From: Paracoccaceae bacterium
Lineage (GTDB): Bacteria > Pseudomonadota > Alphaproteobacteria > Rhodobacterales > Rhodobacteraceae
Assembly: GCA_024236495.1 (NCBI GenBank)
Contig: JACKKJ010000012.1
Coordinates: 1-26,538 of the forward strand
Length of the DNA stretch: 26,538 nucleotides
Reading direction: 5' to 3'
Positions 1 through 6,950 of the stretch are shown here, one piece after another; positions within the stretch are counted from its first letter, which is position 1, and the number at the start of each line of letters is the position of its first letter. A program made the position numbers and the translations under genes. The notes beneath the pieces are model-generated. The model did no database searches. It saw nothing but the letters and a program-made list of their open reading frames with translations, and was not told the DNA's origin.

Positions 1-40
1 CCCTGCCCCGGGTTTCCGCCCCGGCCGACACATCCGCGCA

Positions 41-69
41 TTGAAATATGTTGCGCCGCTTCCTATCCT
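41..69 (+). promoter_or_regulatory. Sigma-70-type promoter of the MBL-fold hydrolase gene
   Basis: A -35 box TTGAAA (41-46) and a -10 box TATCCT (64-69) are separated by exactly 17 bases. Transcription would start near 76 and leave a short leader before the start codon at 92. A small inverted repeat, GCGCA (36-40) and TGCGC (52-56), straddles the -35 box and could be an operator. In related bacteria ArsR-type sulfide sensors (BigR/SqrR) control such genes, but no match to their known site is claimed. Confidence 0.55.
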
Positions 70-91
70 TTCGGGGAAAAAGGAGCATGAC

Positions 92-979
92 ATGAACGCG
101 CCAGCGACCGCCCACCAGACCTGCGATGTAACGGTCTTCTTCGACGAGGCGACGAACACCGTGTCGATGGTCGTCCGCGATCCCGCCAGCAGCGCCTGTG
201 CGATCGTCGATTCCGTTCTCGATTTCGACTATGCGTCGGGGCGCACCGACACGCGGTCGGCCGACCGGATCATCGACCATGTCCGCGCCGAGGGGCTGGA
301 CCCGGTCTGGATCCTTGAAACCCATGTCCATGCCGATCACCTGTCGGCGGCGCCCTATATCCAGGAACGGATCGGCGGCAAGATCGGCATCGGCGCCAAT
401 ATTACCGTGGTGCAGGACACGTTCGGCAAGATCTTCAACGAAGGCACCGAGTTTCAGCGCGACGGCAGCCAGTTTGACCGGCTGTTCAGCGACGGCGACA
501 CGTTCGAGATCGGCGCGCTCAGGGGCCGCGTGATGCATACCCCGGGCCACACACCGGCCTGCCTGACCTATGTCATCGAGGATTGCGCCTTCGTCGGCGA
601 CACGCTTTTCATGCCCGACTTCGGCACCGCGCGCTGCGATTTTCCCGGCGGATCGGCCGCGGATCTTTACAATTCCATCCAGCGGATCCTTGCCCTGCCC
701 GACGATACGCGGATTTTCGTCGGTCACGACTACAAGGCGCCGGGACGCGATGCCTATGCCTGGGAAACCACCGTGGGCGAACAGAAGGCACTGAACGTCC
801 ATGTCGGCGCCGGCAAGCCGATCGAGGATTTCGTGTCGATGCGCACGGCGCGTGACAAGACACTGGGCATGCCGCGGCTGATCATCCCGTCGCTTCAGGT
901 GAACATGCGGGCGGGCCAGATGCCCCCGGCCGAGGACAACGAGACGGTCTACCTGAAGGTGCCGGTCAACCGGCTGTGA
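92..979 (+). CDS. MBL-fold metallo-hydrolase, ETHE1/Blh-like persulfide dioxygenase family
   Basis: This 295-residue protein has the metallo-beta-lactamase fold signature THVHADH (His78, His80, Asp82, His83), then HTPGHT with His153, GDTLF with Asp170 and GHDY with His212. In ETHE1-type persulfide dioxygenases the iron is held by the equivalents of His78, His153 and Asp170. The stretch FGTARCDFPGG is typical of the bacterial Blh/persulfide dioxygenase branch, which oxidises glutathione persulfide to sulfite in sulfide detoxification. There is no signal peptide, so it should act in the cytoplasm. An upstream in-frame ATG would add 17 residues, but it lies inside the promoter. The ATG at 92 has AAGGAG (80-85) at good spacing and is preferred. 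No sulfide:quinone reductase or ArsR regulator is visible in the window, so the substrate is inferred from family only. Confidence 0.85.
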   Translation: MNAPATAHQTCDVTVFFDEATNTVSMVVRDPASSACAIVDSVLDFDYASGRTDTRSADRIIDHVRAEGLDPVWILETHVHADHLSAAPYIQERIGGKIGIGANITVVQDTFGKIFNEGTEFQRDGSQFDRLFSDGDTFEIGALRGRVMHTPGHTPACLTYVIEDCAFVGDTLFMPDFGTARCDFPGGSAADLYNSIQRILALPDDTRIFVGHDYKAPGRDAYAWETTVGEQKALNVHVGAGKPIEDFVSMRTARDKTLGMPRLIIPSLQVNMRAGQMPPAEDNETVYLKVPVNRL

Positions 980-1022
980 CCGCCACCATCGGACGCACGG
1001 ATGGCTTTGTACTCTGGACAGA

Positions 1023-1057
1023 AACAATCTGACGTGAAATGAACGCTTCAGATTGTT
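1023..1057. repeat. Perfect 10-bp inverted repeat upstream of the solo luxR gene
   Basis: AACAATCTGA (1023-1032) is repeated as its exact reverse complement TCAGATTGTT (1048-1057), with 15 bases between. A further CGT/ACG pair just inside could lengthen an RNA stem. It lies 43 bases after the hydrolase stop codon and about 112 bases before the luxR start. No T-run follows, so a simple terminator is unlikely. It is either an operator or a leader stem-loop of luxR. Confidence 0.6.
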
Positions 1058-1169
1058 GTAACTCATTGGTATCGGTCGGATGTGTCGATCGGGCCGGAGG
1101 CTTTTTTCGAATGCAAGAACCGAGGCATCGCGGGGGTAGGAACCCAAGCCAGGCCGGAGGGTCCTGAGA

Positions 1170-1934
1170 TTGCCGGCGCTCTCCCGTTTCCTCCGGCACA
1201 ACGAGGCCCTGATGGATGGGACCTCCGTCGACGAGGTCTGGTATACCCTTGTCCAGTCGATGGCAGAGTACGGTTTCGATCGCGTGCTTTATGGGGTCAC
1301 CCATTCGCGCACCGGAACCTTTCTGGGACAGTCGGACGACTTTCTTGTCCTGAGCAATCATCCAAGCGACTATCTTGATGCCTTCATTCGCACGGGCGCC
1401 TACGTCGATGCACCGATGGTCAAGTGGGCGATCGACAATGTCGGGGTCGCCTCGTGGCGCCACATCCAGGATCGTGCGCGCGCCGGCGACCTGAGCGAAG
1501 CGGAACTGCGCGTGATCGAACTCAACCAGCGTCACGGCCTGATCGCCGGTTATTCCATCAGCTTTCGCAACGCAACGGTACGGACGAAGGGCGCCATCGG
1601 CCTTTGTGCCCACAAGTGCAGTCAGGATCACGTCGATTCGATCTGGACAAGCTATGGTCGCGAAATCGAGATGCTGTGCCGGCTGGCGCATCTCAAGCTG
1701 ACATCCCTACCGTCACCCGCCCCCAGCCGGCCGCTGACACCGCGCCAGCGCGAGGTCCTGGAATGGGTCGGCGTTGGCAAGACGACCCAGGACATCGCGC
1801 TATTGATGGGGGTGACGAACGCAACGGTCGAAAAGCACCTGCGGCTTGCCCGCGAGGCGCTTTCGGTCGAAACGACGGCGCAGGCCGTGCTCAAGGCATC
1901 CGTCCACAACCAGATCTTTCTGTCGGGCAGCTGA
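1170..1934 (+). CDS. LuxR-family transcriptional regulator with autoinducer-binding domain (LuxR solo)
   Basis: This is a 254-residue protein with an N-terminal autoinducer-binding domain (about residues 10-165) and a C-terminal GerE/LuxR helix-turn-helix (189-250). No luxI synthase is visible within the window. Several classical pocket residues are changed. Relative to TraR, Trp57 and Tyr61 align with Tyr and Phe in DYLDAF, and the Asp70-Pro71 pair reads DAP. Trp85 (ASW) is kept. In the DNA-binding domain the usual Glu178 is Gln (RQREVL). The pattern resembles roseobacter LuxR proteins whose ligand is unclear. The start is taken as TTG at 1170, nine bases after GGAGG (1156-1160); an ATG 14 codons later (1212) is the alternative. 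The ligand and targets cannot be read from sequence. Confidence 0.85.
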   Translation: MPALSRFLRHNEALMDGTSVDEVWYTLVQSMAEYGFDRVLYGVTHSRTGTFLGQSDDFLVLSNHPSDYLDAFIRTGAYVDAPMVKWAIDNVGVASWRHIQDRARAGDLSEAELRVIELNQRHGLIAGYSISFRNATVRTKGAIGLCAHKCSQDHVDSIWTSYGREIEMLCRLAHLKLTSLPSPAPSRPLTPRQREVLEWVGVGKTTQDIALLMGVTNATVEKHLRLAREALSVETTAQAVLKASVHNQIFLSGS

Positions 1935-1949
1935 TCGCGGCCGGTGGGG

Positions 1950-1965
1950 GTAGGGATTTCCCTAC
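1950..1965. promoter_or_regulatory. 16-bp palindrome just after luxR, possible operator
   Basis: GTAGGGATTTCCCTAC consists of 7-base arms around TT and starts 15 bases after the luxR stop codon. It is directly followed by a TACTATAC stretch that could hold a -10 element, but no -35 box is evident. LuxR-type regulators bind palindromes of about this size (16-20 bp), so autoregulated transcription of the downstream RNA is possible. This is inference. Confidence 0.35.
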
Positions 1966-1969
1966 TATA

Positions 1970-2188
1970 CCGCGGCGCGGATTGTGCCACATTGGTCGGT
2001 GTTCCAAGAGTGGTGGCTTCGGCCAGGAACCCTGCCCTTGCCGCACGGCTCCCGGCGGAAAGGGTGCCCCGGGCAACCGGACCAGGCCTGCGGTACTGTC
2101 GCAGGATCTACGCCTTTTCGTTGCCGATCCCCACCTGGGCAACGAAAGGGCTTTGGCGCGCGTCCCCTGTGGATGTGCGCCTTTTTTT
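1970..2188 (+). ncRNA. Candidate structured small RNA, or structured 3' UTR of luxR
   Basis: The 319-base gap between luxR and tsf holds no convincing coding sequence. Instead it contains five consecutive plus-strand hairpins: GTTCC/GGAAC (2001-2005 with 2026-2030), CCCGG/CCGGG (2051-2055 with 2069-2073), CCTGCG/CGCAGG (2087-2092 with 2100-2105), TTTCGTTGCC/GGCAACGAAA (2116-2125 with 2138-2147), and a terminator hairpin at 2155-2181 followed by seven T. The 5' end is unknown. It may be an independent RNA starting near the palindrome at 1950-1965, a processed 3'-UTR RNA, or only the luxR tail. I do not recognise it as SRP RNA, tmRNA or 6S RNA. Confidence 0.4.
2155..2188 (+). terminator. Rho-independent terminator (plus strand)
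   Basis: GGCGCGC (2155-2161) pairs with GTGCGCC (2175-2181), including one G-U pair, and is followed at once by seven T (2182-2188). It ends the luxR transcript or the candidate small RNA. Confidence 0.75.
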
Positions 2189-2200
2189 CCAGATCGGAAA

Positions 2201-2227
2201 CGAAAAGGGCGGCCGGATGAACCGCCC
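2201..2227 (-). terminator. Rho-independent terminator of rpsB-tsf
   Basis: Read on the minus strand, GGGCGG (2227-2222) pairs with CCGCCC (2212-2207) and is followed by TTTTCG. It lies about 27 bases after the tsf stop codon and faces the plus-strand terminator ending at 2188, so the two transcription units end about a dozen bases apart. Confidence 0.65.
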
Positions 2228-2253
2228 GCCCCTTCCCTGTCGATGATGCGCGA

Positions 2254-3162
2254 TCAGGCGCCGCGGGTCTTCGCAACCTCGGCCGCGAAGTCCTCTTTCT
2301 CTTTCTCGATGCCTTCGCCGACGGCGACACGGGCAAAGCCGGTGATCTCGACCCCGGCCTCTTTCGCGGCCTGTTCGACCGTGATGTCGGGGTTGATCAC
2401 GAAGGCCTGACCGAGAAGCGTGTTCTCGGCGATGAATTTCTTCATCCGGCCCGGGATGATGTTGTTGTGGATGACCGCGTCCGGTTTCGGCTTGGCCGAA
2501 GCGGCGTTTTCTTCCAGCGCCTTGGCGGTCTGGACCTGCAGCTCACGCTCCACCAGGTCGGGGGCAAGCGTCGCCTCGGACAGCGACAGCGGCGAGGTCG
2601 CGGCGATGTGCATGGCGAACTGGCGGCCGATTTCCTGCGCCTTGTCCGCCGGGCCGTTCACGGCGACGAGAACGCCGATCTTGCCCATGCCCTCGGCGGC
2701 GGCCGAGTGGACGTAGGAAACGACGGTATCGCCCTCAAGCGCGTGCATCCGGCGCAGCGTCATGTTCTCGCCGATCCGCGCGATCGCGTCGGTCAGGACC
2801 TCTTCGACCGGCTTGCCGTTCAGATGCGTGGCCTTCAGCACCTCGAGCGAGTCGCCGGTCTGCAGCGCGAGGTCCGCGATCTCGCGCACCATCTGCTGGA
2901 AGTCGGCGTTCTTGGCGACGAAGTCGGTTTCGGAGTTGATCTCGATCGCGACGCCGCGGCCGTCCTTGACGGCGACGCCGATCAGGCCCTCGGCGGCGAC
3001 GCGGTCGGCTTTCTTGGCGGCCTTGGCAAGACCCTTGGTGCGCAGCCAGTCGACGGCGGCTTCCATGTCGCCGTCGGTTTCGGTCAGTGCCTTCTTGGCA
3101 TCCATCATGCCTGCGCCGGTCGATTCGCGCAGTTCCTTCACCATCTGAGCGGTGATCGCCAT
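2254..3162 (-). CDS. tsf: Translation elongation factor Ts
   Basis: EF-Ts (302 residues) exchanges GDP for GTP on elongation factor Tu during protein synthesis. The N-terminal UBA-like domain carries the hallmark TGAGMMDAKKAL at residues 16-27. The core holds SETDFVAKN (about residues 76-84), whose Asp-Phe contacts EF-Tu near the magnesium site, and the C-terminal part has the expected subdomain and tail. The length is normal for alphaproteobacteria. The ATG at 3162 is preceded by GAAGGAG on the minus strand. The gene follows rpsB after a 101-base gap on the same strand, the conserved rpsB-tsf order, and shares its promoter and terminator. Identification is secure. Confidence 0.98.
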   Translation of the reverse strand: MAITAQMVKELRESTGAGMMDAKKALTETDGDMEAAVDWLRTKGLAKAAKKADRVAAEGLIGVAVKDGRGVAIEINSETDFVAKNADFQQMVREIADLALQTGDSLEVLKATHLNGKPVEEVLTDAIARIGENMTLRRMHALEGDTVVSYVHSAAAEGMGKIGVLVAVNGPADKAQEIGRQFAMHIAATSPLSLSEATLAPDLVERELQVQTAKALEENAASAKPKPDAVIHNNIIPGRMKKFIAENTLLGQAFVINPDITVEQAAKEAGVEITGFARVAVGEGIEKEKEDFAAEVAKTRGA

Positions 3163-3263
3163 GGTGGCTCTCCTTCGTGTTTTTCAATGGGTCAGGCGGG
3201 GAAGGTCCCCGCCCGATGAAAAAGATGGGCCTGGGCCGCCGGGTCCGGCGCCCCTGCCCCGGC

Positions 3264-4028
3264 TCAGGCCTCGGCGTCTTCCGCCGCTTCTTCGGCCGGC
3301 GCCTCGCTCAGCGCGCCGATGTCGATGCCCGCCGCACCCATCTGGGCCGACATGCCGTCAAGCGCCGCACGGCTGACGAGGTCGCAGTAAAGCGCGATGG
3401 CGCGCGACGCGTCGTCGTTGCCCGGGATGACGTAGTCAACGCCCTTGGGCGAGCAGTTGGTGTCGACGATGGCGACGACCGGGATGCCCAGTTTCTGCGC
3501 CTCGAGGATGGCAAGGTCTTCCTTGTTCACGTCGATGATGAACAGAAGGTCCGGCAGGCCACCCATCTCGCGGATCCCGCCAAGCGAGGCCTGAAGCTTC
3601 GCCTGTTCGCGTTCCATGCCAAGACGTTCCTTCTTGGTCAGGCCGTCGGCGCCCGAGCCCAGAACCTCGTCGATGTGCTTGAGGCGCTGGATCGACTGGG
3701 AAACGGTTTTCCAGTTGGTCAGCGTGCCGCCAAGCCAGCGGTGGTTCATGTAATACTGCGCGCATTTCTCGGCGGCTTCCGCGATGGCCTTGGAGGCCTG
3801 GCGCTTGGTGCCGACGAAAAGGATGCGGCCGCCCTTGGCGACGGTCTCGCGGATGACGTTCAGCGCGGCGTCCAGCATCGGGACGGTCTGCGTCAGGTCG
3901 ATGATGTGGATGCCGTTGCGGTCGCCATAGATGAACTCCGCCATGCGCGGGTTCCAGCGTTGCGTCTGGTGGCCGTAGTGAACGCCAGCTTCAAGAAGCT
4001 GACGCATGGAGAAATCGGGAAGCGCCAT
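3264..4028 (-). CDS. rpsB: 30S ribosomal protein S2
   Basis: S2 (254 residues) is a small-subunit protein at the head-body junction and is needed for S1 binding. It begins MALPDFSMRQLLEAGVHYGH, the standard S2 opening. It also holds HRWLGGTLTNW, GLPDLLFIIDVNKE and GIPVVAIVDTNC in the expected order. The acidic Ala/Glu-rich C-terminal tail is common in this group. The reading frame stays open far upstream (to about 4490), but homology begins at the ATG at 4028, which has AAAGGA at good distance. A second ATG two codons upstream (4034) is too close to that site. The gene leads the rpsB-tsf operon. Confidence 0.97.
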   Translation of the reverse strand: MALPDFSMRQLLEAGVHYGHQTQRWNPRMAEFIYGDRNGIHIIDLTQTVPMLDAALNVIRETVAKGGRILFVGTKRQASKAIAEAAEKCAQYYMNHRWLGGTLTNWKTVSQSIQRLKHIDEVLGSGADGLTKKERLGMEREQAKLQASLGGIREMGGLPDLLFIIDVNKEDLAILEAQKLGIPVVAIVDTNCSPKGVDYVIPGNDDASRAIALYCDLVSRAALDGMSAQMGAAGIDIGALSEAPAEEAAEDAEA

Positions 4029-4147
4029 GTCCATTCCTTTCCGGTTTGCGCCTGAGCGAGGTGATTTCAGGACCAGGCGAACCCTGGCCCCAACCGGTGG
4101 ACCTCCGGGGATGTCTCCCCCGGTGACCCGCACCCCGCCTGTGAAGT
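4029..4147 (-). promoter_or_regulatory. Structured leader of rpsB
   Basis: From the predicted start near 4147, about 119 bases of untranslated leader precede rpsB. It contains the stem CCGGGG/CCCCGG (4105-4110 with 4118-4123) and CCAGG/CCTGG around 4074-4086. S2 is known in enterobacteria to repress its own operon through the rpsB leader. A similar role here is plausible but not shown, and I see no clear match to that motif. Confidence 0.35.
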
Positions 4148-4153
4148 GGCGCG

Positions 4154-4182
4154 CGTATAGGCCCAAACGCCGGCGGGCGCAA
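4154..4182 (-). promoter_or_regulatory. Sigma-70-type promoter of rpsB-tsf
   Basis: On the minus strand TTGCGC (4182-4177) and TATACG (4159-4154) stand 17 bases apart. The -10 box is good and the -35 box moderate. Transcription would start near 4147. Confidence 0.55.
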
Positions 4183-4260
4183 GAGGGGGATCGCCGGCGG
4201 CGGTCGCCCTGCCCCCTCGGCCCCCTTGCCCCGGGGCCGCTTTCCCGGCAAACCGGACGG

Positions 4261-5154
4261 ATGACGCAGGCGCCCGACATCCTTTGCATCGGCTCGGTCC
4301 TTTGGGACATCATCGGGCGGACCCCTGCGCATATGGCGGCGGGGGCCGACGTGCCGGGGCGGATCACCCGGCTTCCCGGCGGGGTCGCCATGAACATCGC
4401 CATGACACTGGCGCGCTTCGGCCTCCGCCCCGCGCTTCTGAGCGCCGTCGGCCGTGACGCAGAGGGCGACGAACTCGTCGCGGCGGCCACCCGGCTCGGG
4501 CTCGACTGCGCGCATCTTTACCGCTCCGAAGATCTGCCGACCGACCGCTACATGGCGGTCGAGGGGGCGAACGGGCTGATCGCGGCGATTGCCGACGCCC
4601 ATTCGCTCGAGGCGGCGGGCGACAAGATCCTGCGCCCCCTGACGGGCGGCGCGCTTGGCGGGCCGGACGCGCCATGGCCGGGGCCGGTCGCGCTCGACGG
4701 CAACCTGACGACCGCCCTTCTGGCGGAGATCGCGGGCCTGCCCGCCTTCCGCGCCGCCGACCTTCGGATCGCCCCCGCCTCGCCGGGGAAGGCCGAACGG
4801 CTCCTGCCGCTTCTGCCGGTGGCCAACGCCACGATCTACGTCAACCTCGAAGAGGCAGGCATCCTTTGCCAGCGCCGCTTCGCCTCTGCGCCGGAGGCGG
4901 CGGCGGGGCTGATCGGCCGGGGCGCGCGGCGCGTCCTTGTCACCGATGGCGGGCGCGACGCGGCGGACGGCACCCCGCTTGGCGTGGTCTCGGCCACCCC
5001 GCCCCCGGTCCTTGTCACCCGCGTGACCGGCGCCGGCGACACCTTCATGGCGGCCCATATCGCCGCTGAGCTGCGCGGCCTTGATCGCGATGCGGCGCTG
5101 GCCGCCGCGCTTCAGGCCGCCGCAACCTATGTATCGGGAGATATCGGATCGTGA
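4261..5154 (+). CDS. psuK: PfkB-family sugar kinase, probable pseudouridine kinase
   Basis: A 297-residue ribokinase/PfkB-fold enzyme. It opens with ILCIGSVLWDIIG and has the substrate-side glycine motif LPGGVAMNIA (about residues 38-47). The PfkB signature GAGDTF lies near residues 257-262 and contains the catalytic-base Asp. Its stop codon overlaps the start of psuG by four bases (GTGA), so the two are translationally coupled. The partner makes pseudouridine kinase the natural assignment: pseudouridine is phosphorylated to pseudouridine 5'-phosphate, which PsuG then splits. The ATG at 4261 is chosen because the family's N-terminus begins there. The open frame further upstream runs through the divergent rpsB promoter and leader. 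Without the neighbour only 'PfkB kinase' would be safe. Confidence 0.88.
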   Translation: MTQAPDILCIGSVLWDIIGRTPAHMAAGADVPGRITRLPGGVAMNIAMTLARFGLRPALLSAVGRDAEGDELVAAATRLGLDCAHLYRSEDLPTDRYMAVEGANGLIAAIADAHSLEAAGDKILRPLTGGALGGPDAPWPGPVALDGNLTTALLAEIAGLPAFRAADLRIAPASPGKAERLLPLLPVANATIYVNLEEAGILCQRRFASAPEAAAGLIGRGARRVLVTDGGRDAADGTPLGVVSATPPPVLVTRVTGAGDTFMAAHIAAELRGLDRDAALAAALQAAATYVSGDIGS

Positions 5155-6104
5155 CCGGCCTGCCCCCTTTCCCGCCCCCCGACTTTCCCCCCGGCCTTCC
5201 CCTGGCCTTTTCGGCCGAAGTGGCCGGGGCGCGCCGGACCGGCGCCCCCGTCGTCGCGCTGGAATCGACGATCATCACCCATGGCATGCCCTGGCCCCAG
5301 AATCATGAGACCGCCCGCCGGGTCGAGGCAGAGGTGCGCGCGGCGGGTGCCGTTCCCGCGACCATCGCGGTCATGGACGGGCAAATCCATATCGGCCTTG
5401 ATGACGCTGCGCTGGTGGCGCTGGCGCGTGCCGAGGGGGTGATGAAGCTCAGCCGCGCCGACATCGCCGCCTGCCTTGCCACCGGGCGCACCGGGGCAAC
5501 CACGGTCGCGGCGACAATGATCGCGGCGCATCTGGCCGGGATCGCGGTCTTCGCGACCGGCGGCATCGGCGGCGTGCATCGTGGCGCCGGGGAAAGCTTC
5601 GACATCTCCGCCGACCTGACCGAACTTGCGCGCACCCCGGTCACGGTCGTCGCGGCGGGGGCCAAGGCGATCCTCGACCTGCCGAAGACGCTCGAGGTCC
5701 TCGAAACCCAGGGCGTGCCGGTCATCGCGGTCGGGCAGGACGACTTCCCGGCCTTCTGGTCGCGCAGTTCGGGCCTGAAGGCGCCCCTCAGGATCGACAG
5801 CGCGGCCGGGATCGCGGCGGCGCATCTGATGCGGGCGCGCCTTGGCCTTGGCGGCGGTCAGCTTGTCGCGAACCCGATCCCGGCCGGGGCCGAGATCGCG
5901 CGCGATGAAATCGTGCCGGTGATCGAGGCCGCCCTGGCCGAGGCCGCGGCGCAGGGCATTGCCGCCAAGGCCGTGACACCCTTCCTTCTGGCGCGCATCT
6001 TCGAGATGACCGGAGGGCGGTCGCTGGCCGCAAATATCGAACTTGTGCTGAACAATGCGCGGCTGGCCGCTGCAATCGCCACGGAAATCGCGGCGCGGCG
6101 CTGA
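5151..6104 (+). CDS. psuG: Pseudouridine-5'-phosphate glycosidase
   Basis: PsuG (317 residues) reversibly splits the C-C glycosidic bond of pseudouridine 5'-phosphate into uracil and ribose 5-phosphate. The active-site residues known from the E. coli enzyme (Glu31, Lys93, Lys166) correspond to Glu38 in ALESTIITHG, Lys99 in VMKLSRAD and Lys172 in GAKAILDL. Other family marks are ATGGIGGVHRGA (about 135-146), DISADLTELA and the C-terminal NIELVLNNARLAA. Translation starts at GTG 5151, overlapping the psuK stop. The two genes form a salvage or degradation pair for pseudouridine from RNA turnover. The N-terminal 20 residues are rich in proline and are not part of the conserved core. Confidence 0.95.
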   Translation: MTGLPPFPPPDFPPGLPLAFSAEVAGARRTGAPVVALESTIITHGMPWPQNHETARRVEAEVRAAGAVPATIAVMDGQIHIGLDDAALVALARAEGVMKLSRADIAACLATGRTGATTVAATMIAAHLAGIAVFATGGIGGVHRGAGESFDISADLTELARTPVTVVAAGAKAILDLPKTLEVLETQGVPVIAVGQDDFPAFWSRSSGLKAPLRIDSAAGIAAAHLMRARLGLGGGQLVANPIPAGAEIARDEIVPVIEAALAEAAAQGIAAKAVTPFLLARIFEMTGGRSLAANIELVLNNARLAAAIATEIAARR

Positions 6105-6122
6105 CCCATTGGCATCGGCACG

Positions 6123-6140
6123 GCGAATGCATACATTCGC
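6123..6140. repeat. 18-bp inverted repeat before the DUF502 gene
   Basis: GCGAATG (6123-6129) and CATTCGC (6134-6140) are exact reverse complements around CATA. The element lies 18 bases after the psuG stop and 21 bases before the next start. It has no T-run, so it could be an operator or an mRNA stem-loop between the genes. Confidence 0.5.
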
Positions 6141-6161
6141 GCGGCGGACAGGGGGCGATGA

Positions 6162-6950
6162 ATGGATACCGGACATACGGATGACGAACATCCGGCACAT
6201 CATCCCCACAAGCGCCGGGGCCTGATCGCGCGCTTCCGGGCGAATTTCCTGACCGGGCTTGTCGTCATCGCGCCGGTCGGGCTGACCTTCTGGCTGATCT
6301 GGAAGGTTACCGGCTGGATCGACAGCTGGGTCCTGCCCTTCATCCCCCAGCGCTACCAGCCGAGCGAACTGGTGCGCGACCTTTTCTGTTCTGCGCCGCA
6401 GCCCGGACAGTCCCCCGACGATCTGCCATTCTGGTGCGTGAACGGGGCGCTGGACCTGCGCGGCATCGGCGTCGTGATCTTCCTGATCTTCACCGTTCTG
6501 GTGGGCTGGATCGCCAAGGGCATCCTGGGCCGGTCGCTGATCGCCTGGGGCGAAAGCATGGTCGACCGGATGCCTGTCGTCCGGTCGATCTACAACGGCG
6601 TCAAGCAGGTGACCGAAACGGTCTTCAACCAGACCGAATCCAAGTTCGACAAGGCCTGCATGATCGAATACCCGCGACCCGGGATCTGGGCCATCGGCTT
6701 CGTCTCCACCTCCGCCAAGGGGGAGATCCTGATGCGCCTGCCCGAGGACGAGGTGATGACGGTCTTCCTGCCGACCACGCCCAACCCGACCTCGGGATTC
6801 CTTCTGTACGTTCCCAAGCGCGATGTCACCTTCCTCGACATGTCGGTCGAGGATGCGGCCAAGCTCGTCATTTCTGCCGGGCTGGTCTATCCGGCGCCGA
6901 AAGGGGCAAAGGGCGGACCGACCGGCCCCTCCGGCGGCGCCGGACGCTGA
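6162..6950 (+). CDS. DUF502 family membrane protein
   Basis: A 262-residue inner-membrane protein of the DUF502 family. A His/Asp-rich N-terminus precedes a first membrane segment (about residues 29-49, FLTGLVVIAPVGLTFWLIW). A periplasmic stretch containing two cysteines follows, then a second membrane segment (about 98-120). The family signature MPVVRSIYNGVKQV comes next, with a soluble C-terminal domain including FLPTTPNPTSGFL. The tail is rich in Gly/Pro/Lys. The biochemical role of DUF502 proteins is not established. The ATG at 6162 follows GGGGGC at 6151-6156. The stop codon abuts that of the convergent bdhA with no base between. It may be read from psuKG or from a promoter near the inverted repeat at 6123. 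Confidence 0.88.
   Translation: MDTGHTDDEHPAHHPHKRRGLIARFRANFLTGLVVIAPVGLTFWLIWKVTGWIDSWVLPFIPQRYQPSELVRDLFCSAPQPGQSPDDLPFWCVNGALDLRGIGVVIFLIFTVLVGWIAKGILGRSLIAWGESMVDRMPVVRSIYNGVKQVTETVFNQTESKFDKACMIEYPRPGIWAIGFVSTSAKGEILMRLPEDEVMTVFLPTTPNPTSGFLLYVPKRDVTFLDMSVEDAAKLVISAGLVYPAPKGAKGGPTGPSGGAGR

Noticed and set aside
966..1691. Minus-strand open frame across the start of luxR
   Set aside because: It covers the luxR coding region and the inverted repeat, and shows no family motif.
1935..2253. SRP RNA, tmRNA or 6S RNA in the luxR-tsf gap
   Set aside because: I could not find the SRP GGAAG-type loop, the tmRNA tRNA-like ends or a 6S-like long closing stem.
4035..4490. Upstream extension of rpsB
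   Set aside because: The open frame continues, but S2 homology, ribosome-binding site and promoter all place the start at 4028.
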